Counted from the stretch's first letter, positions 32,002-40,017 are shown. The stretch is DNA of 64,000 nucleotides from a bacterium (GCA_021817145.1 JAKAVV010000003.1:1-64000), one strand, 5' to 3'. Numbers and translations are program-made. Notes: generated by a model not told the origin, from the letters alone.

Positions 32002-33273
32002 TTACAATCCTGGTAAAGAGGTTACCAGAAGCGCCAAAGTCAATCCGATCATAATGATCGTTGTCGTCCAGGCGATCCAGTTAAAAACTGGGGAATTGAC
32101 ATATTTTCCCATCAATTTTTTATTATTAATTAAAAGCAGCATATAAATTAAAATAAAGGGGAGCAGAATCCCATTTGCCACTTGAGAAAGCAGAAGGATA
32201 GCCTCCAAATTCACATGAGGGATTAAAACAACCCCTGCCCCAATACAAATCATGAGTGTGTAAAGAGTGTAAAAAACAGGGGCTTGTTTAAATTTTCGAT
32301 CGATTCCTGATTCAAATCCAAAAGCTTCGCAAACATAATATGAGGTTGCTAGTGGAAGAATAGAGGCTGAAAAGATGCTGGCATTTAGAAGTCCAACCCC
32401 AAACAGGATAGTGCAGTATTTTCCTGCTAGTGGTTTGAGGGCTAAAGCTGCATCAGCTCCAGTTTGAATGGTAATATGGTGCACAAAAAGGGTTGCTCCA
32501 CAGGCAACAATGATAAACCAGGCAACCACATCAGTCATAATACATCCCACAATAACATCCAGCCTGCTGTAAGGATAATCCTCTGTTCCAATCCCTTTTT
32601 CAACAACAGCGGATTGAATGTAAAACTGCATCCAAGGGGCAATGGTTGTTCCAATGACTCCAATGAACATTAAGAGGTAATCTTTATTGAGAGAAAAGGT
32701 TGGAACAAAAGTATAATACCATACTTTATGCCAATCCGGATGGGCAAGAAAAACAGAAGGCAGATACACAAGATAAATGGAACAGGCGATTAAAAAGATC
32801 CTTTCAACGGATTTATAATTCCACTTTAAAACTAAAAGCCAGACTAAAACAGCCGCAGTTGGGACAATAATATATTTGCTGATCCCAAACACCTGCCCTG
32901 CCCAGGCAACCCCTGAAAATTCTGCCATTGTATTTCCGATATCAGCAACAATTAGACAAAGGAGGACAAAAAAGGTTGTTTTAACTCCAAACCCCTCTCG
33001 AATTAAATCTGCCAGCCCTTTTTGAGTGACTGCTCCCATTCTGGCGCACATCTCCTGCACCACAATAAGGCTAATCGTTACCACTAATATCCAAAAAAGC
33101 AGATGATATCCAAACTGAGCCCCTGCAACAGAGTAAGTCGTAATTCCTCCTGCATCATTATCCACATTGGCAGTAATGATTCCAGGACCTAAAACAGCCA
33201 GAAATAGAGCCACTGTTCTCCAGGGGATTTTAGGAAAACTCCACTCTTTAATTCGTAATTTTTTCTCTGCCAT
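32002..33273 (-). CDS. NRAMP-superfamily divalent metal transporter, non-canonical metal site
   Basis: 423 residues with about eleven membrane helices. It begins with the NRAMP-like GPGIITANVDNDAGGI. Canonical NRAMPs have DPGN in TM1 and MPH in TM6; here TM1 reads DNDAGG and the TM6 region reads TTIAPWMQFYIQSAVVEKG. It therefore belongs to a divergent branch, and manganese, iron or magnesium cannot be chosen from sequence. RICHNESS of Trp and the EMCARMGAVTQKGLADLIRE loop after TM2-3 fit the family. It is upstream of no obvious operon partner except plsC-like at 33285. Confidence 0.82.
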   Translation of the reverse strand: MAEKKLRIKEWSFPKIPWRTVALFLAVLGPGIITANVDNDAGGITTYSVAGAQFGYHLLFWILVVTISLIVVQEMCARMGAVTQKGLADLIREGFGVKTTFFVLLCLIVADIGNTMAEFSGVAWAGQVFGISKYIIVPTAAVLVWLLVLKWNYKSVERIFLIACSIYLVYLPSVFLAHPDWHKVWYYTFVPTFSLNKDYLLMFIGVIGTTIAPWMQFYIQSAVVEKGIGTEDYPYSRLDVIVGCIMTDVVAWFIIVACGATLFVHHITIQTGADAALALKPLAGKYCTILFGVGLLNASIFSASILPLATSYYVCEAFGFESGIDRKFKQAPVFYTLYTLMICIGAGVVLIPHVNLEAILLLSQVANGILLPFILIYMLLLINNKKLMGKYVNSPVFNWIAWTTTIIMIGLTLALLVTSLPGL

Positions 33274-33284
33274 AACCGTTATTT

Positions 33285-33917
33285 TTAGAGTTTATTAGTC
33301 CCAGATTTTAACTGTCGTATTTCTTCTAAAATCTTATCTGCAATTTCCTGTAAAACTTCTCTTTCCCTTTCTTTGGTTTCTTGATTAAAATCAAATTTTA
33401 AGGGTTTGCCAAAACGAACTTTTAAATGAGAAAACCAGGAAATAACCCCGAAAATTTTCCGATGCCAGGGTTGTGTTCCTAAAATCGCTGCAGGCACAAT
33501 CGGGACTCCTGCGAGCTTTGCGATAAAAGCAATTCCGGGTTCTGCTCTTTTTTTCTCCCCTGGAGGAACTCTCCCTCCTTCAGGGAAAATGCAAACGCAT
33601 TCACCGTTTTTTAAAAGTTCAACCGCTTTTTTAATAGAAGTTCGATCCTGAACCGAGTGATGAAGTGGAATCACTCCTACCCCTTTCATCCAGGGGGATA
33701 ATAGTGGAACTGAAAAAAGTTCGATTTTAGCTAAAAAATAAACTTTACGGGGGCAGGCTGATCCAATAACAGGGGGATCCAGGAAACTGACATGATTAGG
33801 CGCTAAAATAAACCCGCCTGATGCTGGCACATTGTCTCTACCTTCTACAGTAAACCCCCAGAAGATCGAGAAGAAAAACTTTATCAGGGCACGCGAAAAA
33901 GAGTAAAGCTTTTTCAT
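33285..33917 (-). CDS. plsC: 1-acyl-sn-glycerol-3-phosphate acyltransferase (PlsC family)
   Basis: 210 residues. Adds the second acyl chain in phosphatidic acid synthesis at the membrane. The HX4D motif is in LAPNHVSFLDPPVIG, the FPEGGR substrate motif follows, and VPIVPAAILGT is the fourth acyltransferase block. An N-terminal hydrophobic helix anchors it. Its ATG overlaps the cmk stop by four bases, so the two are coupled, a pairing common in bacteria. Confidence 0.9.
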   Translation of the reverse strand: MKKLYSFSRALIKFFFSIFWGFTVEGRDNVPASGGFILAPNHVSFLDPPVIGSACPRKVYFLAKIELFSVPLLSPWMKGVGVIPLHHSVQDRTSIKKAVELLKNGECVCIFPEGGRVPPGEKKRAEPGIAFIAKLAGVPIVPAAILGTQPWHRKIFGVISWFSHLKVRFGKPLKFDFNQETKEREREVLQEIADKILEEIRQLKSGTNKL

Positions 33918-34576
33918 TTTTCTTTTTCTTCAGTTTTTTTAACAATCATTTCAGCAACCTGTTCTAGAGTGAGATGAGTTGAATCTATTTCTATCCCGTC
34001 TTCTGCTATTTGAAGAGGGGAGTCTTTTCGCGTGCTGTCTCTTTTGTCTCGTTCAGAAACCTCTTTTTTAAGCTCTTCTATTGAGATATTGTTCTTCTTT
34101 TGGATTAATTCTTCATACCTCCGTTTGACACGGGTATCCAGGGAAGCCGTTAAAAAAATCTTTAATTCAGCATCAGGAAGGACAACTGTCCCAATATCTC
34201 GCCCAACCATCACAATTCCACCATTTTTAGCCATTTCTCTCTGAAAGGAAACTAAAGTTTTTCTAATTTCAGGGGAAGCTGCTACTTTTGAGGTAAAAGA
34301 AGAAATCTCTGGAGAAAAAAGAGAATCTTTTATCACGATTCCATCTATAGAAAGGGTGGGTTTAGAGGGTTCTCCTATCCAATCAAAAGTTGTTGTTTTT
34401 GCCGCTGCCTCCCATTTTTCCAAAGGGATATTCTGAGTTTTAATTTTGTAAGCCACTGCTCTGTACATTACACCTGTATCAATGAAACGATAATTTAATA
34501 AAAAAGCTGCTCTGCTGCCAGCAGAAGATTTCCCTGATGAGACAGGACCGTCAATTGCAACTCTTATTTTTGACAC
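33914..34576 (-). CDS. cmk: Cytidylate kinase
   Basis: 220 residues; phosphorylates CMP/dCMP. The P-loop is DGPVSSGKSS, the CMP-binding region FIDTGVMYRAVAYK, and VGRDIGTVVLPDAELKIFLTAS and the lid RDKRDSTRKDSPL are as in Cmk. It is divergent from the SLBB gene and coupled to plsC downstream. Confidence 0.95.
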   Translation of the reverse strand: MSKIRVAIDGPVSSGKSSAGSRAAFLLNYRFIDTGVMYRAVAYKIKTQNIPLEKWEAAAKTTTFDWIGEPSKPTLSIDGIVIKDSLFSPEISSFTSKVAASPEIRKTLVSFQREMAKNGGIVMVGRDIGTVVLPDAELKIFLTASLDTRVKRRYEELIQKKNNISIEELKKEVSERDKRDSTRKDSPLQIAEDGIEIDSTHLTLEQVAEMIVKKTEEKEK

Positions 34577-34607
34577 TTTTTTGACACCTATAGTTTATAC
34601 TTAGGAC

Positions 34608-35183
34608 ATGGAGATTTGGAATCATATCCCAGGTTCATTGAGAGTCTTTTTCTTGATCTTTTTATTTTTCCTTTTTTTGGTCACTGGTCTGCTTTTGTAT
34701 CCAAAAGTAAGAAGAGTAAAAGAACCTGTGGAAGTGGTTTTGACCCCAAAAACACGAGAAGTGACGATTTATATTACAGGAATGATTAAAAAGCCCGGTG
34801 TTTACACTTTAAAAAAAGGGGACCGCGTGATCAATGCGATTAAAAAAGCAGGGGGTCCTTTAAAAGGATGGGACCCAGAGAGGATTAATTTAGCCAGAAG
34901 ATTAGAGGATCAAGAGATGATCGTGGTTCCAAGGAAAAAGAAAAGCTTGTGGAATGACTCCCATTCCTCTAATGGACGAAATTTTAATAAACGAAATTGG
35001 AAAAAACAAAAGGACAAGTCTAGAGGTCGCGTAAAGTTTTCTTACTGGCATTGGAAAAAGCATGACTGGGAGAAATACCATTGGAGGAAATACCATTCTT
35101 CACGCTGGAACAGCTATTACAGACAAGGCAGATATCATGACCACTATCAGCGCAGCTATTGGGAGCATCCCGAAAAACGGTAA
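34608..35183 (+). CDS. SLBB-domain membrane protein with Trp/Lys/His-rich tail
   Basis: 191 residues. A membrane anchor (about 10-30: VFFLIFLFFLFLVTGLLLY) is followed by an SLBB domain (VTIYITGMIKKPGVYTLKKGD, with AIKKAGGPLKGWDPERINLAR and DQEMIVVPRKKK). This is the N-terminal part of ComEA-type proteins, but the DNA-binding helix-hairpin-helix is missing; instead the C-terminus is a basic aromatic-rich tail (KRNWKKQKDKSRGR; WHWKKHDWEKYHWRKYHSS, in pieces). The tail could bind nucleic acid or cell wall. Confidence 0.72.
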   Translation: MEIWNHIPGSLRVFFLIFLFFLFLVTGLLLYPKVRRVKEPVEVVLTPKTREVTIYITGMIKKPGVYTLKKGDRVINAIKKAGGPLKGWDPERINLARRLEDQEMIVVPRKKKSLWNDSHSSNGRNFNKRNWKKQKDKSRGRVKFSYWHWKKHDWEKYHWRKYHSSRWNSYYRQGRYHDHYQRSYWEHPEKR

Positions 35184-35231
35184 TAATGACTCCGCGAATT
35201 CTTCCTTTTTAGATGCAGCACTCCGGCGTCG

Positions 35232-35648
35232 TTAGCCCGCTTTAAAAGTAGGTTCAAGATTCGGATCAATGGCTTTCATAAGCTGATTGAGCTTTTCGAT
35301 GGTAGGAATACTTCTACCCTGCTCATAGCGCGCGTATGCATTCGGAGATTTTGAATCAAGCCTGTGCGCCATCTCCAGCAATGTCAGATTGTGCGCTTCT
35401 CGCTGCCGTTTCAACATCATGGCGAATAAGACTCCTTCCTGGTTAGCGCCAATTGTAAACCTTGATCCTGAGCAGGGACGAACGTCCGCCTTAAAACCTT
35501 TTCTATCGATCAGGGCTTCAATTGCATCGGTAATCATCCGGTATGCGTTCTTTTTTGAGGCAGCTTGTGTCATGACGTCCAGCAGTGGAACTTCGATTAA
35601 CCAGTACTTGCTTCTCTTGTCTTTCCAAACGCGTCCTTCAAATCTCAT
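35232..35648 (-). CDS. hicB: HicB-type antitoxin with C-terminal Xre helix-turn-helix
   Basis: 138 residues. The N-terminal half is the degenerate RNase-H-like HicB domain (WLIEVPLLDVMTQAASKKNA), and the C-terminal half is a helix-turn-helix (TLLEMAHRLDSKSPNAYARYEQG). It overlaps the hicA stop by 11 bases. HicB neutralises the HicA mRNA interferase and represses the operon. Codon use is more GC-rich than the surroundings, consistent with transfer. Confidence 0.82.
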   Translation of the reverse strand: MRFEGRVWKDKRSKYWLIEVPLLDVMTQAASKKNAYRMITDAIEALIDRKGFKADVRPCSGSRFTIGANQEGVLFAMMLKRQREAHNLTLLEMAHRLDSKSPNAYARYEQGRSIPTIEKLNQLMKAIDPNLEPTFKAG

Positions 35649-35829
35649 CTTTTTCTCCCTTCACGCCCGGATGTGCCTCGGCTTTTCGGAGGATTTTTTT
35701 GACCAAGGGCTCGGCAATCTCCCTGTGTCGAGGAACAGGCTCTGTTTCTTTTCCGTTCGTCCATATTTCGTGATTTCCACCTTCTCGCGATAACCACCAT
35801 CCGAAAGATCTCAGTCCAACAAGCCGCAA
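35638..35829 (-). CDS. hicA: HicA-type mRNA interferase toxin
   Basis: 63 residues with the HicA signature: GWWLSREGGNHEIWTNG (catalytic His in GGNHEIW), PVPRHREIAEPLVKKILRKA. The start is a TTG at 35829, preceded by AAGGG; the N-terminus is short and an upstream start in another frame is possible. HicA cleaves mRNA. It lies directly upstream of hicB. Confidence 0.78.
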   Translation of the reverse strand: MRLVGLRSFGWWLSREGGNHEIWTNGKETEPVPRHREIAEPLVKKILRKAEAHPGVKGEKDEI

Positions 35830-35930
35830 CCGAATAGCCCTTATCTTGTGTAACGGGTGGAACCACCCTCGCCTTTATCTGTTAGTTCATCGGATCCGAA
35901 ACAGGCGCGCTTCCATATTATCTCCTTTTC

Positions 35931-36374
35931 TTACATCATCATATGCCAGAACGGTTTCCAGGAGCCTCCTTTTTTAATCCAGATTTTTTGGACCATAATT
36001 GTATCATGGTTGGTATAAAGAGTTCCCATCACTTTGACTTTTTTAAAGAAGAGCTCTGACTGCTGATACCGTGGAAGAGCGGCAAAATAATAAAACTGGT
36101 GCATATCAATATTCCCGTTTTTGGTTGGGAATAAAACAGGAGTTTCCACTTTAACTTCAAAAGGCGGACATTCCATAGATGCCAGTCCACACAGGTTCCC
36201 TGCCACAATCCCTGTCCAGACCCCTTTTTCCCCTTTGGGCATCATTTTCATCATCTTCATCATCATTTGAGATTTACTCATATGTCCATTCATCATGCTC
36301 ATGCTCCCAAAAACAAGGGCTGGCAGCAAGAAAAAAGTAAAAGCGAAAAGTAAACGATTTTTTAAAAGACTCAT
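35931..36374 (-). CDS. Secreted Met-rich protein of the mercury operon
   Basis: 147 residues with a signal peptide (LLFAFTFFLLPALVFGS) and then a Met/His-rich segment (MSMMNGHMSKSQMMMKMMKMMP) given here in two pieces: MSMMNGHMSKSQ, MMMKMMKMM. The C-terminal part is beta-rich with CGLASMECPP and an HMMM end. Met/His/Cys enrichment suggests binding of soft metals outside the cytoplasm. It is the last gene of the merR-merTP-merA unit. Unrecognised family. Confidence 0.62.
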   Translation of the reverse strand: MSLLKNRLLFAFTFFLLPALVFGSMSMMNGHMSKSQMMMKMMKMMPKGEKGVWTGIVAGNLCGLASMECPPFEVKVETPVLFPTKNGNIDMHQFYYFAALPRYQQSELFFKKVKVMGTLYTNHDTIMVQKIWIKKGGSWKPFWHMMM

Positions 36375-36391
36375 TCTCTACCTCCTATTTT

Positions 36392-36526
36392 TTAATTATC
36401 ACAGCAGCAGGAACATCCTTTTTCCTTTTCTTGTGCTGGTTGATTCTCTTCCATCTTTTTCTTTTCATCTATCAAGGTCTCTTGATCTTTAACCATGGCT
36501 TTTTCTCCACAGGATTCATCAGGCAT
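36392..36526 (-). CDS. Small Cys-rich protein (44 residues) of the mercury operon
   Basis: ATG at 36526 with a near-perfect RBS (AGGAGGTGAACGA). The protein starts MPDESCGEKA, has a Lys/Glu/Gln-rich middle and ends KGCSCCCDN, a cluster of four cysteines in five residues. It lies 60 bases downstream of merA. It is probably a metal-binding peptide that hands over or sequesters Hg(II) or a similar soft metal. Confidence 0.7.
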   Translation of the reverse strand: MPDESCGEKAMVKDQETLIDEKKKMEENQPAQEKEKGCSCCCDN

Positions 36527-36586
36527 TTCGTTCACCTCCTTGTATTAAAATTGTAAAGAAATTCATTTTTAAAACTGTAAGCTGGC

Positions 36587-38002
36587 TTACACACAGCAGG
36601 ATAATTTAGAAATATCTGTGGTAAAGGATAGGGCAGCGGTTTTTAAAGATTCGGACAAGGTTGGGAAAACAAATAAGAGATCTGTTAATTCTTCAACTGT
36701 CATCTTTTTTTGGATGGCTAATGCTGCTGTTGAAATAAATTCAGGAGAGTAAGGGGCTAATACATGGACCCCTAAAATTTTGTGAGTTTTCGCATCTATG
36801 ACCATTTTGATTACGCCATCTGCTTTTCGAAGGATTTGGGCTTTTGGTATTTTATCAAGAGAGAGGACGTGGCAGGAGCAGGAGTATCCTTGATTAACTG
36901 CCTGCTGATCCGTTAATCCAACCCAGGATAAAGCGGGATCCGTGAAAATGGAGGCGGGAACAGAGTTGTAATCAATTGTTTTTTTCGTTCCGGTAAGAGC
37001 ATTCATGGCTGCAAGAGTTCCTTCTTTTCCAGCAGTTGTTTCTAATCTCATGGGCAGATTTGTCACATCTCCTGCCGCAAAAACATGAGGAGCCGATGTT
37101 TCAAGAGTATCCTGTGTGATAACAGCCCCTTTTGAATCTGTCTTAACTTCAGGTTTTTCTAATTGCAGATCTTTAGTATTCGGCTTTTTCCCTGAAGCAG
37201 CTAAAATTTCATCGCAAACCAGTTCCTGAACTTCCCCTTCTGACTGTAAAATCAATCGTTTCAGCTCTTTCTCTTTCACGATTTTCGTAATTTGAGTTTT
37301 GTGGAGAATCTGGATCCCTTCTTTTTGAAAAATCCGTTCCAGCTCTTTTGCTAATTGAGGTTCATGTGAAGGCAGAATCCTTTCTCTTCTGGAGATAATC
37401 GTTACTTTTGTTCCTAATCTTGAAAACATTTGAGCAAATTCAAGTCCAACAGGTCCTGCTCCCAATACAGCGAGACTTTTAGGTTGATGGGATAATTTTA
37501 AGGCTTCGATATGGGTTAAATATCCTGATTCTTGAATCCCTGGAATAGAAGGGATCTCTGCTTTTGATCCTGTGGCAATTAAAAACTTTTCTCCTTTCAG
37601 AATTTCCCCGTTCACTTCTACTTCATGGGTGGAAAGAAATCTGGCTTTCCCTTCAAAAAGTGAAACAGAATCCAGTTCATTCAAGACTTTTTCATATTTT
37701 TCTTTTCGAGCATTTGAAACAAGGGTTAATTCTTCTTGGATTAGATCGGAAAAAGAGATTCTGGTTCCATTATGAGAAGAGAAAATAGGCAGCCCTTTTA
37801 TTCCATGATGGGTGAACAAGTGTAAAACTTCCCCTGGATACAGCATGGCTTTTGAAGGGACACATCCCACATTCACACAGGTTCCACCTAAAGGCAGCCC
37901 TTCATTGATTAAAGCGGCTTTAGCTTTTAATTCATTGGCTTTAATCGCAGAGGCAAAAGCAGCTGCTCCCCCTCCAAGTATCACAATATCGTATGTTTTC
38001 AT
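36587..38002 (-). CDS. merA: Mercuric reductase MerA (core type, no N-terminal HMA domain)
   Basis: 471 residues. FAD-dependent disulfide oxidoreductase that reduces Hg(II) to Hg(0) with NADPH. The FAD motif ILGGGAAAFASAIKA, the redox-active GGTCVNVGCVPSK, the NADPH-binding VLGAGPVGLEFAQMFS and the C-terminal vicinal cysteine pair (LSCCV) that accepts Hg(II) are all present. The N-terminal NmerA domain is absent; the fused MerP domain of MerTP or the small CCC peptide may supply metal instead. It starts one base before the merTP stop. Confidence 0.92.
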   Translation of the reverse strand: MKTYDIVILGGGAAAFASAIKANELKAKAALINEGLPLGGTCVNVGCVPSKAMLYPGEVLHLFTHHGIKGLPIFSSHNGTRISFSDLIQEELTLVSNARKEKYEKVLNELDSVSLFEGKARFLSTHEVEVNGEILKGEKFLIATGSKAEIPSIPGIQESGYLTHIEALKLSHQPKSLAVLGAGPVGLEFAQMFSRLGTKVTIISRRERILPSHEPQLAKELERIFQKEGIQILHKTQITKIVKEKELKRLILQSEGEVQELVCDEILAASGKKPNTKDLQLEKPEVKTDSKGAVITQDTLETSAPHVFAAGDVTNLPMRLETTAGKEGTLAAMNALTGTKKTIDYNSVPASIFTDPALSWVGLTDQQAVNQGYSCSCHVLSLDKIPKAQILRKADGVIKMVIDAKTHKILGVHVLAPYSPEFISTAALAIQKKMTVEELTDLLFVFPTLSESLKTAALSFTTDISKLSCCV

Positions 38003-38707
38003 TTACTTGTAAGCTACCTGCAAGCTGCCAGGCTTTTGGCAGGAGAATTTTTTCCCGGAATCAGCTCGATACCCTATCTTAGAAATAACAGTCTGAATTT
38101 GCGCCATGGTTGTTTGTTTTGGATCAAAACAAATCAGAGCTTTTTTCTGATTGTATGAAACTTTAGCTGCATAAACCCCTTTTAAAGAAAGAATTGTGTG
38201 TCTGATCCCATAAACGCACATCGGGCAGTCCATTTTATGAACGGTAAAACGGACAAGAACTGTTTTAACTGGAATTTGGGTTGATTCAGAGAGGGTTTGT
38301 GAGGACAGAACAGTTGAATTGACGTGAGATGATTTTATTGAATGCAAGCTGTACAAAGAAGGTGTTGCCCATTTCATAAGCCCATAAACAGCAATAGCAA
38401 AAGCGCCTAACAGCAGAAAAGACTCTACAAGTGGAAACTTGTACCGAGTAGAGGATTGATTTTTCTGATTTATCGTTGATTCGGTTTCACAGGCGCAAGA
38501 GCTCTGTTTTCTTCTAATATAATAAAAAAGTGAAAGAGCAAGCAGAATTCCTCCTAATCCATAGAATAGAAGATGATATTTTGCGAAAAAAGAGCCCCCT
38601 GCCAGAGTTCCTATTCCAATCCCTGCCAGTAAAGCAGGACCCAGACAGCAGAGACTTGCGGTAAAAGCGGCTAAGATTACTCCAAATATCGGAAATTTTT
38701 GTTTCAT
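38003..38707 (-). CDS. merT: MerT-MerP fusion mercuric ion transporter
   Basis: 234 residues. The N-terminal part is MerT-like: three to four membrane helices with the Cys pair in FTASLCCLGPALLAGIG and a second CAC pair. The C-terminal part (about 145-234) is a heavy-metal-associated domain with KMDCPMCVYGIR, the GMxCxxC-type site of MerP. It carries Hg(II) into the cytoplasm and hands it to MerA. merT and merP are usually separate genes; here they are one. The promoter just upstream overlaps merR. Confidence 0.85.
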   Translation of the reverse strand: MKQKFPIFGVILAAFTASLCCLGPALLAGIGIGTLAGGSFFAKYHLLFYGLGGILLALSLFYYIRRKQSSCACETESTINQKNQSSTRYKFPLVESFLLLGAFAIAVYGLMKWATPSLYSLHSIKSSHVNSTVLSSQTLSESTQIPVKTVLVRFTVHKMDCPMCVYGIRHTILSLKGVYAAKVSYNQKKALICFDPKQTTMAQIQTVISKIGYRADSGKKFSCQKPGSLQVAYK

Positions 38708-38742
38708 GACTCTCCTCCTCTTGATTCTTATCTTTCATGATT

Positions 38743-38773
38743 AGTATAAACCTTAGAGTTGGTTTAATGTCAA
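38743..38773 (-). promoter_or_regulatory. MerR-controlled promoter with 19-bp spacer, inside the merR 3' end
   Basis: On the minus strand: TTGACA (38773-38768), a 19-base spacer and TATACT (38748-38743). The long spacer is the hallmark of MerR-activated promoters. A perfect dyad TAAACC - 8 bases - GGTTTA sits between the boxes. The -35 is the Leu-Thr codon pair near the end of merR, and the merR stop codon lies in the spacer. Confidence 0.88.
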
Positions 38774-39166
38774 GAGGGGGGTGTGAGTTTCAATGCACCC
38801 GCAGATTTCTCCTTCGATCCCTTCAGAAGGGAGCTGTTTAATCCATTGGTCCAGATCCCTCTGAGAAGAAATTAATAAATCAATTTGAGATTTAAGCTCA
38901 GACAGCTTATTTTCTAAGATTTTTCTCACCTGAGGACACGGTTTTATTCCTTTGTCATTTAAATCTAGAATATGAGCGATTTGGAGAAGGTTTAATCCAA
39001 GAGTTTTTGCTTTTTGGATGAATTCAATTCTTTTTAAATCTTTTTCCGTGTAATTTCGATAACGATTTTTGGTTCTATCAGTTTTTGGCAGAATCCCTAT
39101 TTTTTCATAATAACGAAGGGTGTGAGCCTGTATCCCTGTCAGTTTTACAAATTCTCCGATTTTCAT
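38753..39166 (-). CDS. merR: MerR-family metal-responsive activator
   Basis: 137 residues. N-terminal winged helix-turn-helix (KIGEFVKLTGIQAHTLRYYE), then a dimerisation helix and a metal site: one Cys in GIKPCPQVR and a Cys pair near the C-terminus (ICGCIE). The Cys spacing resembles the Hg(II) sensor. It should bind the dyad at 38743-38773 as a dimer and twist the DNA on metal binding. It has its own extended -10 promoter upstream, and a partial copy of its 5' end lies at 39918-40003. Confidence 0.9.
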   Translation of the reverse strand: MKIGEFVKLTGIQAHTLRYYEKIGILPKTDRTKNRYRNYTEKDLKRIEFIQKAKTLGLNLLQIAHILDLNDKGIKPCPQVRKILENKLSELKSQIDLLISSQRDLDQWIKQLPSEGIEGEICGCIETHTPLLTLNQL

Positions 39167-39221
39167 CCTAAATTTTTAATTATATCAGATGAGCTGTTAA
39201 ACCTGCTGAGTGTTTCTGCTG
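39136..39221. repeat. Direct repeat copy A (merR 5' end and leader)
   Basis: 86 bases that match 39918-40003 with about nine substitutions by eye and no gap. It contains the first codons and promoter of merR. The two copies flank the mazF/antitoxin genes. Confidence 0.8.
39179..39187 (-). promoter_or_regulatory. Extended -10 promoter of merR
   Basis: TGATATAAT (TGn-TATAAT) on the minus strand about 14 bases before the merR ATG, with no clear -35. The duplicated copy near 39958 has TGTTGTAAT, so it is weakened there. With so short a distance, the transcript would be nearly leaderless. Confidence 0.5.
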
Positions 39222-39230
39222 GATTGCCAC

Positions 39231-39572
39231 TTAAGTTAGCGCGAGACTTTTCTTTAGTGCCGTATCCACCTGCGCCATATATGTGGATGGCAGAAATCCG
39301 ACGAAATTCCCCAGATCTACGTTTAATACGCAAGCAATGTGTCCGCAATCAATAACTGAGTCTTTCTTAAGACCTGCAACTTCCTTTGGAACGGAAACCA
39401 TGACAGGAAGAAGCTTCATCTTCTCATGATGGATGGGCACAATGATCGTGTAAGGGGAATATTTGTTTCCTAAATCGTTTTGAACGATCAAGAGTGGGCG
39501 ATCTTTATCCATCCCTGATTTCGTGGAGTCGCCTTCGTATATTTCTCCGCGCCTGGGATGGCTCGATCTCAT
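39231..39572 (-). CDS. mazF: MazF/PemK-type mRNA interferase toxin
   Basis: 113 residues. MazF fold motifs: RRGEIYEGDSTKS, KDRPLLIVQNDLGNKYSPYTIIVPI and KKDSVIDCGHIACV, with the usual Arg/Thr/Ser positions. It cuts mRNA in single-stranded regions when its antitoxin is degraded. Its start overlaps the antitoxin stop by four bases. Confidence 0.87.
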   Translation of the reverse strand: MRSSHPRRGEIYEGDSTKSGMDKDRPLLIVQNDLGNKYSPYTIIVPIHHEKMKLLPVMVSVPKEVAGLKKDSVIDCGHIACVLNVDLGNFVGFLPSTYMAQVDTALKKSLALT

Positions 39573-39841
39573 TCGTTTTTCAGCGCCCTTTTGCTGATAA
39601 TCTTTAAATCATTAGTTAATCTAGTATGTCTTGCCACATTCTTAGGATCAGCGTAATATTGGCAGTAAAGGTCCTCCTCGCGCGCGGCTTCTATTTGTTT
39701 TGTGAATAGGGTTAACGCTTCTTGAACCACTCTGCTAAAAGAAATTTTAAGCTCTTTAGCCAGGCGCTCGACCTGCTCTTCTTGGGCGGGGATGAGGCTA
39801 ATCCCTTTTTTGACTCTGCCTCTCTTTTTCTCTAATAGCAT
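39569..39841 (-). CDS. Ribbon-helix-helix antitoxin of the mazF pair
   Basis: 90 residues. A basic N-terminus (KKRGRVKKGISLIPAQEEQV) and a helix-turn region (RLAKELKISFSRVVQEAL) give a CopG-like pattern; the C-terminal half would wrap the toxin. It is upstream of and coupled to mazF. The start codon is at 39841; promoter elements lie in the 39842-39917 gap. Confidence 0.72.
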   Translation of the reverse strand: MLLEKKRGRVKKGISLIPAQEEQVERLAKELKISFSRVVQEALTLFTKQIEAAREEDLYCQYYADPKNVARHTRLTNDLKIISKRALKNE

Positions 39842-39917
39842 TTTTCATACCTCTATTCCTTCCCATAGTATACACTAAATAGGGTACAAAAGTCAAGAAA
39901 ATAATTCCTACCTATCT

Positions 39918-40003
39918 CTGTTAGTTTCACAAATTCTCCGATTTTCATTCCAAACTTTTAATTACAACAGATGAGATGTTAAACCTGTTGAGTGTTTCTG
40001 CTG
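39918..40003. repeat. Direct repeat copy B (remnant merR 5' end)
   Basis: On the minus strand it encodes MKIGEFVKLTEIG, the first ten codons of merR, and then diverges. The frame leads into the antitoxin upstream region and stops. It is the left-over of a second merR or the product of a duplication that accompanied insertion of the toxin-antitoxin pair. Confidence 0.75.
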
Positions 40004-40017
40004 AGAGTTGTGGGCTT

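Noticed and set aside
39122-39355. Plus-strand frame across merR 5' end and mazF 3' end
   Set aside because: It is antisense to two recognised genes and has no match.
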